NCBI RefSeq assembly: GCF_036322805.1
Contig: NZ_AP027272.1
Location: 1,674,001-1,738,000 of the forward strand
Source: Planctobacterium marinum
GTDB lineage: Bacteria > Pseudomonadota > Gammaproteobacteria > Enterobacterales > Alteromonadaceae
Direction: 5' to 3'
Length of the DNA: 64,000 bases
A model generated the notes under the pieces. That model made no database searches and was not told the DNA's origin. It was given only the letters and a program-made list of their open reading frames with translations. Shown here piece by piece: positions 28,175 through 37,748 of the stretch; positions within the stretch are counted from its first letter, which is position 1, and every line of letters starts with the position of its first letter. The position numbers were made by a program, and so were the translations under genes.

Positions 28175-28993
28175 TTAATAAACGAATGGTTTGTGCTCTG
28201 GCGCAACAAACTTCCCGGAACGAATGTCGCTGATATAGTCATCAGCAATGTCTTCAAGCTTGCCAGGGTTTTTACCAACTTGTCTTACCAGTGCTTCAAT
28301 TTGAGCTAAATCCAGCTCTGTAACGTCATATCTTTTCGCTATGTAAGCCCATACATAAGCACGAGGGAAGCGTTCTTGTTTGAGGAAAATCGTAGATAAA
28401 CTATAGAAAATTTCCGGGTCAACCGTGTCGCCAGATTCGTATAGTTCCAGGGCGTGGTACAGTAAATTTACGGTGCGGTCCAGATCTCGTTTTACATAGT
28501 ACTCGGCTAATTTTACTTGTAAGTCGGGTTTCTCCAGCGCACCCGTCGCTTCGAGCCCTAGAAAGTCCACCAGAGACTCTTCGCGGCCAAATCTAGACCA
28601 ATGGTAATGTAGCAGGTAGGGATCTTTTGACTCTTCAGTGTCTCTTGCCAATTGGGCTAACTGCCGACGCGCGGTGATCACGCCTTTCATTCTATCGCTT
28701 TTCTTTTCTTTTTGTTTTATGTGCTCGATTTGCGCAGCCTTGCTGACACACACTTTATAATCTTCAAACTGGAGTAGCAGCTTGTACTTAAGTTGATCGG
28801 AGGGTTGCTGTAGGTTGGCATAGCGAGTGCGAATAATTTCTGCCTTTTCCTGACGGCAGTGGGCATCGGAATTGAGGTCATTACACATTTGCGGGTAGTC
28901 ACGGCAGATTTGCGATATGGTTTTCTCACCAAAAAACATGTCGCCACAACCAGAAAGGAGCAAAATAGCTGAAACTAAGAAAAATAAACGCAT
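28175..28993 (-). CDS. DUF2989-family lipoprotein
   Basis: From the ATG at 28993 the 272-aa product begins with a lipoprotein signal, MRLFFLVSAILLLSGCGD, with the lipobox cysteine at residue 16. A longer frame from 29038 would hide this signal, so the shorter start is preferred. The mature part is helical and charged, with several cysteines near its start (ICRDYPQMC, HCRQEK). It looks TPR-like in its second half (YVKRDLDRTVNLLYHALELYE). Family members occur in Alteromonas, Shewanella and Vibrio; no function is known. Confidence 0.82.
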   Translation of the reverse strand: MRLFFLVSAILLLSGCGDMFFGEKTISQICRDYPQMCNDLNSDAHCRQEKAEIIRTRYANLQQPSDQLKYKLLLQFEDYKVCVSKAAQIEHIKQKEKKSDRMKGVITARRQLAQLARDTEESKDPYLLHYHWSRFGREESLVDFLGLEATGALEKPDLQVKLAEYYVKRDLDRTVNLLYHALELYESGDTVDPEIFYSLSTIFLKQERFPRAYVWAYIAKRYDVTELDLAQIEALVRQVGKNPGKLEDIADDYISDIRSGKFVAPEHKPFVY

Positions 28994-29183
28994 TGAAGAT
29001 GATACCTTTGGTGGAAAATTACTAACAAAAACCAGCAATTTCCGCTCTGAACCCTTATTCCTGAAAATTTAACACAATTTTGTGCAAAGCATACCTTCCC
29101 ATAAAATAGCCGCCCTTCAAGTTATAAGCAATGTTAAACCGGAAGAAATCGGTTATAGCGATTTTTTCATGACCACGAGGTAA

Positions 29184-30641
29184 ATGACTAAAATGAATCA
29201 ACAGTTAGAGCAGGCGTTATTAGATAGTTGGCAGGAACGTCAGGAATACGCGGAACAAATGTTGCCTTTAATGGGCAAACTGTACCGTGATTTTGCTGTT
29301 GAAATAACCGTTTTCGGTAAGCCGCTGATGGGCGCCAGTGTCATTGATATTATCAAGGCACATCGCAGCGTTCGTTTACACAAAGAAGAAAAACTAAAAG
29401 TTAGATACAGCTTTGCTGTGCTGGAAGCTTTGGCCGGTATGACGTTGGCTCCGGCAAAGATTGACATTGGCAAGCTTGCTTATGGTTTCTTCCACGAAGA
29501 AAGAGCTGCTGATCTTGATATGAAAGGCTATCTGACTCGTGAGTTGGAAGGTGTTGCCGGTTGCGTAGACAATCACGCACCGCAAGATGTAGTGCTCTAC
29601 GGTTTCGGTCGAATCGGTCGTATCATGGCCAGATTGCTAATCGAAAGACAAGGTAAGAATAATAAATTGCGGTTACGCGCTATAGTTGTGCGCGGCGGTA
29701 AAGACGGCGACCTCGAAAAGCGTGCCAGCTTATTACGTCGTGATTCTGTACACGGCCCATTCAATGGTAGCATTACCGTTGATCACGAGCGTAATGCGCT
29801 TAAAGCCAACGGTTCGTTTATCCAGGTGATTTATGCCAACAGCCCGGAAGAAGTAGATTACGAGCAATACGGTATCAAAAACGCATTAGTGGTGGACAAT
29901 ACCGGTGTCTGGCGTGACAGAGATGGTTTGTCTAAGCATTTAGAGTCTAAAGGGGTTGCCAAAGTTCTTCTAACTGCACCGGGCAAAGGTGATATTAAAA
30001 ACATTGTTTATGGCGTAAACCATGACGATATCGAGGCCGCTGACCAAATCATGTCTGCCGCTTCATGTACCACTAATGCAATTACGCCGGTACTTAAAGC
30101 GTTGGACGAAAAATACGGTATTCGCAATGGTCATGTGGAAACTGTGCATTCATACACTAATGACCAGAACTTGATTGATAACTTCCACAAAGCTGAGCGC
30201 CGTGGTCGCAGTGCTTCTCTGAACATGGTTATCACTGAGACTGGTGCAGCTAAAGCCGTGTCTAAAGCCTATCCTAAATTGGCAGGGAAACTGACGGGTA
30301 ACGCTATTCGCGTTCCAACTCCCAACGTTTCACTGGCGATTTTGAATTTGAATCTGGAAAATCCAACCAGCAAAGAAGAGATCAATGAGTATCTGAAAGA
30401 AGCGGCTTTGCGCTCTGATCTGCAAGATCAAATTGACTACACCGCTTCTACTGAAATCGTATCCACGGATTTAGTGGGTTCACGCGCCGCATCTGTTGTG
30501 GATTCACAAGCGACGATCACTTCTGATGATCGCGTAACCTTGTACGTTTGGTATGACAACGAATTTGGTTACACTTGCCAGGTAGTGCGTGTTGCACAAA
30601 AAATGGCAGGTTTGTCTTTCGAGAACGTACCTAACTGGTAA
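29184..30641 (+). CDS. Glyceraldehyde-3-phosphate dehydrogenase, long form
   Basis: This 485-aa protein has an N-terminal helical extension of about 130 residues before the Rossmann fold (VVLYGFGRIGRIMARLL near 137). The catalytic cysteine is in SAASCTTNAITPVLKAL near 293, and WYDNEFGYTCQVVRVAQ lies near the end. Such long GAPDHs occur beside a normal GapA in Vibrio, Shewanella and Alteromonas and may serve gluconeogenesis, but that role is inferred. Two in-frame ATGs lie 9 bp apart at the start; GAGG is 3 nt from the first and 12 nt from the second, so the start is uncertain by three codons. Confidence 0.93.
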   Translation: MTKMNQQLEQALLDSWQERQEYAEQMLPLMGKLYRDFAVEITVFGKPLMGASVIDIIKAHRSVRLHKEEKLKVRYSFAVLEALAGMTLAPAKIDIGKLAYGFFHEERAADLDMKGYLTRELEGVAGCVDNHAPQDVVLYGFGRIGRIMARLLIERQGKNNKLRLRAIVVRGGKDGDLEKRASLLRRDSVHGPFNGSITVDHERNALKANGSFIQVIYANSPEEVDYEQYGIKNALVVDNTGVWRDRDGLSKHLESKGVAKVLLTAPGKGDIKNIVYGVNHDDIEAADQIMSAASCTTNAITPVLKALDEKYGIRNGHVETVHSYTNDQNLIDNFHKAERRGRSASLNMVITETGAAKAVSKAYPKLAGKLTGNAIRVPTPNVSLAILNLNLENPTSKEEINEYLKEAALRSDLQDQIDYTASTEIVSTDLVGSRAASVVDSQATITSDDRVTLYVWYDNEFGYTCQVVRVAQKMAGLSFENVPNW

Positions 30642-30670
30642 TCACAGAGCAAATTTACAGTGCTTGAAAT

Positions 30671-30697
30671 AAAAACCCGGCTTGCCGGGTTTTTTGT
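30671..30697 (+). terminator. Terminator after the long GAPDH gene
   Basis: AAACCCGG / CCGGGTTT with a CTTG loop is followed by a T-run (TTTTTT). A textbook intrinsic terminator. Confidence 0.93.
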
Positions 30698-30730
30698 TAT
30701 TTATCTTTCTAGATTTGGTACTTTACCCAG

Positions 30731-31234
30731 ATGAAATTAAGCAAACCTATGCGTTGGGCGCTGGAAGCGTTGATCTTTCTACTTGTTATCTATGGCATCT
30801 CGCGTTGGCAGTCGCGAGAAATGTTGCCCTCTGATGGCAGTGAAATGGCAACCCCCATGACACTTGTCACCCTTGAAGGTGATACGCAATCTCTGTTTCA
30901 ACCCGGCCAGCGAACTCTTGTGTATTTTTGGGCACCCTGGTGCCGTGTTTGTGCGCTGAGTATCGATAGTTTACAAAATGTCGAAAATGACAAGCTACGG
31001 GTGGTTACTGTAGCGATGGATTTTGATTCAATTGAGGCTGTGACTGAGTTTGTCCAGAACCATCAAGTAACGGCTCCTGTGATGTTGGGTAACCAGCAAC
31101 TCAGTGATGTATTTCAGATCCAAGGCTATCCAAGTTATTACTTGTTGGATGAGCAGGGCAGTATTGTTGCTAAGAGCATCGGGCTTAATACCTCCATTGG
31201 TATTAAGCTAAATGATTGGTTATCCCGGATATAA
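30731..31234 (+). CDS. Membrane-anchored thioredoxin-like disulfide oxidoreductase (ScsD/TlpA-like)
   Basis: This 167-aa protein has one N-terminal membrane anchor (WALEALIFLLVIYGISRW) and a periplasmic thioredoxin fold. The active site is FWAPWCRVC near residue 64-72, a CRVC redox pair. The cis-proline region GYPSYYLLDEQG is near 130. It resembles ScsD and TlpA-type proteins that reduce or oxidise periplasmic cysteines. The substrate is unknown. It stands alone between two terminator-like hairpins. Confidence 0.87.
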   Translation: MKLSKPMRWALEALIFLLVIYGISRWQSREMLPSDGSEMATPMTLVTLEGDTQSLFQPGQRTLVYFWAPWCRVCALSIDSLQNVENDKLRVVTVAMDFDSIEAVTEFVQNHQVTAPVMLGNQQLSDVFQIQGYPSYYLLDEQGSIVAKSIGLNTSIGIKLNDWLSRI

Positions 31235-31242
31235 ACGATTGT

Positions 31243-31282
31243 GCCGCAGTTATAGCCCGGTTTTACTTGGGCTTGCGGAGGC
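31243..31282 (+). terminator. Possible terminator after the ScsD-like gene
   Basis: A nested hairpin with outer arms CCGCA/TGCGG and inner arms GCCC/GGGC is followed by AGGCTTTT. The T-run is weak. Confidence 0.4.
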
Positions 31283-31327
31283 TTTTGTGCTAGATTATTC
31301 CGCGTTTAAATTCCGGGAATAATTATA

Positions 31328-32455
31328 ATGAGAATTAGTGCCAACTTTGACAGTGGCAATATCAAGGTGATTCGACAAGATGCACCTGATGATATCGAAC
31401 TTCAGTTAAACAAAGACAATAATTCTGAATTCGCCCAGTGGTTTCACTTTTGTCTGGAAACTATGCCGTTTCAGGCCCACACTCTTAAACTTACCGGGTT
31501 AAAAGACTCAGCTTATCCTGATGCTTGGGACGGTTATCAAGCGGTTGCGTCCTACGATAGAGAGACTTGGTTTCGAGTAGATTCCGAATTTGATGAAGGC
31601 ACACTTACCATTGAGTTTACTCCCGAGAATCAATTTACCTGGTTCGCCTACTTTGCTCCATATAGTTACGACCGACACCTGGATTTAGTCGCCTGGGCAC
31701 AAGCACAATCCAGTTGCAATGCTGCATTTTTAGGCCATACCCTGGATGGTCGCGATATGACAATGCTGACCATTGGCGAAGAAGACGAAGGAAAACTCAA
31801 AGTCTGGATAACCGCCAGGCAACACCCCGGCGAGACCATGGCCGAATGGTTTGTGGAAGGCATGTTAGAGCGACTGCTCAACGAGGACGACGCAATGTGT
31901 CAGGCATTGTTAGAGCGCTGCGTTTTTTACGTTATCCCCAATATGAACCCGGATGGTTCTGCGCGAGGACATCTGCGCACCAATGCCAATGGTGTTAATC
32001 TCAACCGCGTTTGGCACGACCCACAGGAAATTAGCGAACCAGAAGTGTTTTATGTGCTTAACCAAATGCGCGAAACGGGTGTCGATCTTTATCTCGATAT
32101 TCACGGTGATGAAGCAATCCCATACAACTTCATAGCCGGTTGTGAGGGGAACCCCGGATTCGATGAGCGTATGGAACAACTGGAGGCGAAGTTTAGTGAG
32201 ATCTTGCTGACAGTAACGGCAGAGTTTCAGGTGGAGCAGGGCTATCCCAAAGATGCACCGGGTGAGGCCAATATGACCGTCGCATCCAATGCCGTGGGCA
32301 GTTATTTCAATTGCCTGGCGCTGACTGTTGAAATGCCGTTCAAAGACAATGATAAATTGCCTGATCCGCTATATGGCTGGAGCCCGGAACGCAGTAAGCG
32401 TTTTGGCGAAGATATGTTAACGGCGATTTTCAATATCAAACAACAATTAAGATAA
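31328..32455 (+). CDS. M14-family cytosolic zinc carboxypeptidase
   Basis: This 375-aa protein has an N-terminal beta domain of about 120 residues, then the metallopeptidase domain. Zinc ligands are in ARQHPGETMAEW near residue 161 (HxxE) and DIHGDEAIP near 258. NLNRVWHDP lies between them, and the probable catalytic glutamate is in TVEMPFKDND near 337. The arrangement matches the bacterial members of the cytosolic carboxypeptidase group (M14D). No signal peptide is seen. The physiological substrate is unknown. Confidence 0.9.
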   Translation: MRISANFDSGNIKVIRQDAPDDIELQLNKDNNSEFAQWFHFCLETMPFQAHTLKLTGLKDSAYPDAWDGYQAVASYDRETWFRVDSEFDEGTLTIEFTPENQFTWFAYFAPYSYDRHLDLVAWAQAQSSCNAAFLGHTLDGRDMTMLTIGEEDEGKLKVWITARQHPGETMAEWFVEGMLERLLNEDDAMCQALLERCVFYVIPNMNPDGSARGHLRTNANGVNLNRVWHDPQEISEPEVFYVLNQMRETGVDLYLDIHGDEAIPYNFIAGCEGNPGFDERMEQLEAKFSEILLTVTAEFQVEQGYPKDAPGEANMTVASNAVGSYFNCLALTVEMPFKDNDKLPDPLYGWSPERSKRFGEDMLTAIFNIKQQLR

Positions 32456-32505
32456 ATCTAAATACATAACTATAAAAACGGAACAATAAGTAAGAGGGCA
32501 AACCT

Positions 32506-34182
32506 TTGGAAGCATTTGGAAATTTTTTACTGCTGCTGGACAGCTATCTCGGGAGTTCATTCTGGTTCCCGTATGTATTACTAGGAACGGGTTTGTTTTT
32601 TACCCTCTATCTCAAGTTTCCTCAGATACGTTACTTTAAACATGCCATTAAAGTAGTTTCAGGTAAATATGATCGAAAAGGAGATGAGGGAGATACCTCT
32701 CATTTTCAGGCGTTGACCACTGCCTTATCAGGTACAGTAGGCACAGGTAATATCAGCGGTGTTGCCTTGGCTATCTTCCTCGGCGGGCCTGCAGCACTAT
32801 TGTGGATGTGGGTAACTGCATTTTTGGGTATGACCACTAAATTTGTTGAGGTTACTTTATCCCACAAGTATCGCGTCAAAACTGAAGATGGCACTATGGC
32901 GGGTGGTCCAATGTACTTTATGGATCGTCGCTTAAACATGAAGTGGCTGGCGGTGGGGTTTGCCATTGCTACTGTTATCAGCTCCTTTGGCACAGGTTCT
33001 TTGCCTCAGATCAATGGTATCTCCACCAGTATGGAAGCTACCTTTGGTATTGAGCCTATTTTAACGGGTGCTGTATTGGCAGTGTTGCTGGCGCTGGTTA
33101 TCTTGGGCGGAATTAAACGTATCGCCGCAGTAACTTCAAAGATCGTGCCTTTCATGGCCGGACTTTATATTGTGGGTGCTTTAGCCGTAATTTTTTACAA
33201 CATAGAAAACATCGGTCCTTCATTTGTCTCTATTTTCGAATATGCCTTCACGGGCTCTGCTGCAGTGGGTGGTTTCTTGGGGGCGAGTTTCGCATACGCC
33301 TTTAACCGTGGTGTGAACAGAGGTTTATTTTCTAACGAAGCTGGTCAGGGGTCAGCGCCTATTGCTCACGCTTCTGCTAAAGCGCACGAGCCTGTATCAG
33401 AGGGTATGGTGTCAATTTTGGAACCTTTCATTGATACCATCATTATTTGTACATTGACCGGTTTGGTTATTTTGTCTTCCGGTGTCTGGAACGAGAAGTT
33501 TGAGAATCAGTTTGACCGTACCGATATGGTTATTTTGGCGGGGCAATACGAGCAAAATAACGAGTCCAACAAACTCGAATTGTACAAGTACCTAAACGAA
33601 GATGGTGAGCATTCTGTTGAATCTTATACTGGTAAGATAGAAGTGGTTTCAGGTAAAGCGCTAGGTAAAGACTTTACTATCATTAACGCTCGTTCTATTG
33701 CCGAAGATGTTCGTTTTACGTTAAGCAGCAACGACGACCCCTACACGGGCACGTTGGAAGTTGTGGATGGTAAGTTAGTGAAACAAAACATTGTGGTGAC
33801 GGGTAAATCCTTGATCCACTCTGCGACTCTGACCACTAAAGCCTTTACTCGCGGTTTCTTTGGGGAGTATGGCCAGTATATCGTGTCTATTGGGTTGTTG
33901 CTTTTTGCCTTCTCTACGGCAATTTCCTGGTCTTATTACGGTGACAGGGCGATGACCTATCTGCTAGGGCCGCGCTCAATTATGCCATATCGGGTGTTTT
34001 ACGTAGCGGGCTTCTTTTGGGCCTCTTTCTCAGACACCACTTTGATTTGGTATCTGTCTTATGTCGCTATTGTCGTAATGACCTTGCCCAACCTGTTCGG
34101 TATTTTGATGTTGCGTAAGGAGATGCGAGAAACTGTTGATAAATATTGGCAGGACTTTGAAAAAGAGCAGCAGTCGAAATAA
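32506..34182 (+). CDS. Alanine/glycine:sodium symporter (AGCS family) with enlarged loop
   Basis: This 558-aa inner-membrane transporter of the sodium:alanine symporter family has [20 protein letters not shown] near residue 75 and [19 protein letters not shown] near 275. It starts at a TTG (32506) preceded by AAGAGGG; no suitable ATG is nearby. About 120 hydrophilic, strand-rich residues (roughly 330-450) lie between two late membrane segments, where most family members have a short loop. This extra part includes [11 protein letters not shown] and [11 protein letters not shown], which look like an internal repeat. It would face one side of the membrane as a small soluble domain. Confidence 0.9.
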   Translation: MEAFGNFLLLLDSYLGSSFWFPYVLLGTGLFFTLYLKFPQIRYFKHAIKVVSGKYDRKGDEGDTSHFQALTTALSGTVGTGNISGVALAIFLGGPAALLWMWVTAFLGMTTKFVEVTLSHKYRVKTEDGTMAGGPMYFMDRRLNMKWLAVGFAIATVISSFGTGSLPQINGISTSMEATFGIEPILTGAVLAVLLALVILGGIKRIAAVTSKIVPFMAGLYIVGALAVIFYNIENIGPSFVSIFEYAFTGSAAVGGFLGASFAYAFNRGVNRGLFSNEAGQGSAPIAHASAKAHEPVSEGMVSILEPFIDTIIICTLTGLVILSSGVWNEKFENQFDRTDMVILAGQYEQNNESNKLELYKYLNEDGEHSVESYTGKIEVVSGKALGKDFTIINARSIAEDVRFTLSSNDDPYTGTLEVVDGKLVKQNIVVTGKSLIHSATLTTKAFTRGFFGEYGQYIVSIGLLLFAFSTAISWSYYGDRAMTYLLGPRSIMPYRVFYVAGFFWASFSDTTLIWYLSYVAIVVMTLPNLFGILMLRKEMRETVDKYWQDFEKEQQSK

Positions 34183-34188
34183 TTCAAA

Positions 34189-34214
34189 GCGCGGCTAAGT
34201 CCGCGCCTTTTTAT
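34189..34214 (+). terminator. Terminator after the AGCS symporter gene
   Basis: GCGCGG / CCGCGC with a 6-nt loop is followed by CTTTTTAT. Confidence 0.85.
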
Positions 34215-34265
34215 ATGTCTGTTTTTGATAAAAGTAAGAAAATTAATTTGGAGCTGTATTAATTA

Positions 34266-34595
34266 ATGTCTATCGTCAATTGCATGTCATGCAACAAAAA
34301 GATATCCAGTCGTGCACAGTCTTGTCCTCACTGTGGCTTCTCTAAAAGTGGTATGTCTGAAGATGACACAGAACGAAAATTGCGCCACAAACAGTATTTA
34401 AAAATTCAATCAATTAATACCCAGGCTGCGGCAGCAGTTATCCTTTTTGTTGCTGGTTTTGCCTATATGTATTGGGGCGGCGTTGATCCTTCTGAAGCTG
34501 AATGGTACATCGCCATGTCAATTTCGAGTATTGGTTTTTTCTGGTATATCATCAACCGTATTCGTATGGTAATAGCCAAGCGCGCCAATCGTTAG
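34266..34595 (+). CDS. Small membrane protein with N-terminal zinc ribbon
   Basis: This 109-aa protein begins with a zinc-ribbon motif, CMSCNKKISSRAQSCPHCG (two CxxC pairs, residues 6-24). A charged linker and two hydrophobic segments follow (AAAAVILFVAGFAYMYWGG and WYIAMSISSIGFFWYIINRI). It is probably an inner-membrane protein with the ribbon in the cytoplasm. No function is known. It is followed 14 bp later by the yeaC-like gene. Confidence 0.8.
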   Translation: MSIVNCMSCNKKISSRAQSCPHCGFSKSGMSEDDTERKLRHKQYLKIQSINTQAAAAVILFVAGFAYMYWGGVDPSEAEWYIAMSISSIGFFWYIINRIRMVIAKRANR

Positions 34596-34609
34596 AGTAA
34601 AGTAAATAG

Positions 34610-34891
34610 ATGACACCAGAGAGCCTCTTACAGGCAATGACGCCTGAAATATATGAACGACTTCGACAATCTGTAGAGACAGGAAAGTGGCTCGATGGTG
34701 AGCCTTTGAGCACGCAGCAGCAAGAAACCTGTATGCAAGCCATTATTATGTACCAGTCCAGAGTAATGGCCAGCAAAGAGCACATGACAGTTAACGAGCA
34801 CGGTGAAATAGTGCATTTATCGAAACGTGAATTAAAAGAACAATTCAATCCTCAGCAAGACATTGCCCGGTTCAGCCAAGATGATTTTTAG
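34610..34891 (+). CDS. YeaC-like protein (DUF1315 family)
   Basis: This 93-aa protein starts MTPESLLQAMTPEIYERLRQ and contains GKWLDGEPLSTQQQETCMQA, the conserved core of the DUF1315/YeaC family. It is soluble, acidic and without signal peptide. Function is unknown. Its 3' end overlaps the start of the DUF349 gene by 11 bp, which suggests translational coupling. Confidence 0.85.
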   Translation: MTPESLLQAMTPEIYERLRQSVETGKWLDGEPLSTQQQETCMQAIIMYQSRVMASKEHMTVNEHGEIVHLSKRELKEQFNPQQDIARFSQDDF

Positions 34892-37688
34892 TAAACTTTT
34901 CCAACCAAAATACAAGCACAAAGACCCACTTATTCGCATTCAGGCCATAGATACGTTGAGCGCTGAAGAGTCACAACACAAGTCGGTATTACACGAATTA
35001 GCCTTTAATGACAGCGATAGTCGTGTCAGTGTTGCCGCTCTTAACAAGCTCAACAATTTCGATCTTTGGTGGAAAATGGTGGAAATTGCCAAAGATGAGC
35101 GCATTGCGAAGCACGCGCGTAAGAAAGTTGAAGAAGCTTTGTTGGGAACTAATGATGTAGCGATTTCACAACAGGCCAGAACAGCGTTTATCAAAGAGTG
35201 TAAGAACAATTCCTTATTGGAAGTGTTATTACAAAAACAGGCCATTGACGAATCTGATACGGCTTTGTACTTAGCCGTAATCAAGCGATTGAACAAGCCG
35301 CAATTGACCCTAAGAACAATGCTTAACACTGCCAATAAAGCGCTGCAACAATCGCTGTTTGAAGATGTTAAGGATGAAAGTGAGCTGTTGAGAATCGCTA
35401 AAAAGTCAAAAGACGAAGCGTTGACCCAACAGGCGCAACAACGGATTGAGGCGATACAAACAGAGAGAGAAAAGCCAAAACAATTAGAAAAAGACACTAC
35501 ATTGGTGCTGTCAAAATTGTTGGCCCTGACTGAAGAGCAAGAATACGAAAAGTTTGCTCAGACGCGTGATGAATTGCAGCAAAAATTTGCAGTGTTAAAG
35601 GGGGATTTTGAACTGCTAAATCCCGAGTTAGCAGAATCGTTTATTCACAAATACACAGATATTGAACAAAAGCTCGAAAACAAAGCACAACGCTTACAAG
35701 GTGAATGGGACGAAGAGCAGGCGCTGGCTCGTACCAGTGCCGCGTTGAAAGAAGCAACAGAGCGTTGTGAGCAAGTCCTTTCCGTTGTGGAGCAGGCATT
35801 AGGTGGTCACGCTGCAGAAATCACTCTAGGTGAGCTTGAGTCTTTTAACGAAAAAATCAGTCTGGCAGAACAAGATCTTGATAAGATGCTGGCAGCCAAT
35901 TTAAGTGATGCTGAACGTCGTGGTATTGAAAAGCTGATTAATCAATTATTGAGTAGTCGCACCAGTTTGGATGCTTTACCTGCTTTACAACAGGCATTGA
36001 TGCAAGCTGAAGAATTGTTAACCCAATTTCAAAATCTAAAAACACCCGATGACATCAGTCAAATTGATGCGGCACAAGCCCACCTGGACGAAACTGCCTC
36101 TCGTTGGAAAGATTTGTCTTCCGGTTATCGTTCTATTTGGCCGAAAGCGTTGCAAAATCGTTGGCAAGAGAGTTCTACTCAATGGCGTAAAGCCATTAAA
36201 GAGTTGCGTAATACGCTGCATGACAAGGTGTCTCGTATACGCGGACGACTCAATGGCATTAGCCGCACCATAGAGCAGGGAAGGTTTAAACAGGCGCTGC
36301 GCCACTATGAGCAAGTAAAAGCTGAGTTTTTACTGTTACCTGAAAATCAACAAGCGAAAATGTCGCGCCAGTTTGAAAAGGTTAAAGAGCAAATCGAAAA
36401 CCTGAAGGATTGGCAGGCTTATGTTGCGACCCCTAAAAAGCCTGAACTGTTAAAAGAAATTGAGCAACTGGTTCTCAACCCAATTGAGCCAGAAGACCAG
36501 GCAGAGCGAGTGAAAGCGCTGCGTAAAGAGTGGAACTCTCTGGGGGTTGTTGATACTGAAACCGATAAATTGCTGAACAAAGCCTTTGATCTGGCTTGTG
36601 AGGAAGCTTTTAAGCCTTGTCGTGAGTTTTATGCCGTTCAGGAACAAGAACGATTGCAAAACCTCAATGCCAAAAAAGCGTTGCTACAGGCGTTAGCGGA
36701 GGTTCCTAAAGAAAATGTCCCGGAGTTAAGTAAGACACTGAGACAATTTCAGGCTGACTGGAAAAACATTGGTGCGGTAGATTACAAAGAGCTGGATTCT
36801 TTAAACCAAGAGTACAAGCAAACCGTTGAGCCAATAAAACAGCGGGTCAACCAATTCTACCAAGATAACGCGGAAGTTAAACAAGGTCTGTTGCAAAAGG
36901 CCGAGGCTCTATTGCATATCGAGGACTGGAAAGAGGCTACTAATAGCGCCAAAAAGCTTCAGGAACAGTGGAAGAAAATTGAATTTGCCGGACAGCGCCT
37001 GGAGAACAAATTGTGGGTGGATTTCCGCAGTATCAATGACAAAATTTTCGCCAAAAGGGAAACTGCAATAAACGCAGAAAATAATGCTGCGACCCAGCGT
37101 ATCGCGGATTTGCACAAGCAATTGAAAACAACGGCAGGCGCGGTTTTAGATAGCGCTAAAAAGTCAGAAATCACTGAGTTCATTGAACTGCAACTGAGTC
37201 CAGCTTTACAAGAGCTGCAAGCCTTGCCTCGCAAGCTTAACGCAGATGCTTTCCAATATGCGCAACAATTAAAAGCAAAACTGGAAGAGAAATTGCTGTA
37301 TCTCGGTGATAGTCAACGCCATGAGCAATATCAGGCGGTGTTTGATGTAATGCAACAATGGCAAGGCTCCAATGCCCCAGACGCAGCTGCTGAATTACCC
37401 AATTATTGGCGCCAGGCGTTCCATACTGCGAACGTAACAGAGCACGATTTAGGGCAATTTGACCGACATCAGTTGACCCTGTTATTAGAGTTGTTGTTAG
37501 ATAAAAGCTCACCTTCGGATGACGCTGAATTGCGCAAGCAAATGCAGTTGCAATTGATGACCTTGAAGCTTCAGGATGGCGTAAATCTCGACCCGGATGA
37601 GATTCTGCGCAGCTGGATCACTCTTGGCAATCTGAGTGAATCTGACGAGGCTTTATTAGCACGTATTAAGGTTTTGTTTTTAAATTAG
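34881..37688 (+). CDS. DUF349-domain coiled-coil protein
   Basis: This protein is about 935 aa when started at the ATG at 34881; an in-frame TTG at 34863 would add six residues. Beginning MIFSKLFQPKYKHKDPLIRI, it has a HEAT-like N-terminal part (roughly 20-200) and then long helical, Gln- and Glu-rich coiled coils with several DUF349 units, recognised by repeated LxxxWKxIG-like patterns (FQADWKNIGAVDYKEL, LQEQWKKIEFAGQRLE). Such proteins are widespread in Gammaproteobacteria and lack an established role. No membrane segment or signal is seen. Confidence 0.85.
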   Translation: MIFSKLFQPKYKHKDPLIRIQAIDTLSAEESQHKSVLHELAFNDSDSRVSVAALNKLNNFDLWWKMVEIAKDERIAKHARKKVEEALLGTNDVAISQQARTAFIKECKNNSLLEVLLQKQAIDESDTALYLAVIKRLNKPQLTLRTMLNTANKALQQSLFEDVKDESELLRIAKKSKDEALTQQAQQRIEAIQTEREKPKQLEKDTTLVLSKLLALTEEQEYEKFAQTRDELQQKFAVLKGDFELLNPELAESFIHKYTDIEQKLENKAQRLQGEWDEEQALARTSAALKEATERCEQVLSVVEQALGGHAAEITLGELESFNEKISLAEQDLDKMLAANLSDAERRGIEKLINQLLSSRTSLDALPALQQALMQAEELLTQFQNLKTPDDISQIDAAQAHLDETASRWKDLSSGYRSIWPKALQNRWQESSTQWRKAIKELRNTLHDKVSRIRGRLNGISRTIEQGRFKQALRHYEQVKAEFLLLPENQQAKMSRQFEKVKEQIENLKDWQAYVATPKKPELLKEIEQLVLNPIEPEDQAERVKALRKEWNSLGVVDTETDKLLNKAFDLACEEAFKPCREFYAVQEQERLQNLNAKKALLQALAEVPKENVPELSKTLRQFQADWKNIGAVDYKELDSLNQEYKQTVEPIKQRVNQFYQDNAEVKQGLLQKAEALLHIEDWKEATNSAKKLQEQWKKIEFAGQRLENKLWVDFRSINDKIFAKRETAINAENNAATQRIADLHKQLKTTAGAVLDSAKKSEITEFIELQLSPALQELQALPRKLNADAFQYAQQLKAKLEEKLLYLGDSQRHEQYQAVFDVMQQWQGSNAPDAAAELPNYWRQAFHTANVTEHDLGQFDRHQLTLLLELLLDKSSPSDDAELRKQMQLQLMTLKLQDGVNLDPDEILRSWITLGNLSESDEALLARIKVLFLN

Positions 37689-37710
37689 CATGATCTTAAC
37701 GAGATAATTG

Positions 37711-37740
37711 ACCGGGATGCACTATTAAAGTGAGTCCCGG
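37711..37740. terminator. Hairpin between convergent DUF349 and ansA genes
   Basis: Outer arms CCGGGA/TCCCGG and inner arms CACT/AGTG lie in the 60-bp gap between two converging genes. It probably serves both, though no T-run follows. Confidence 0.5.
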
Positions 37741-37748
37741 ACAATAAA

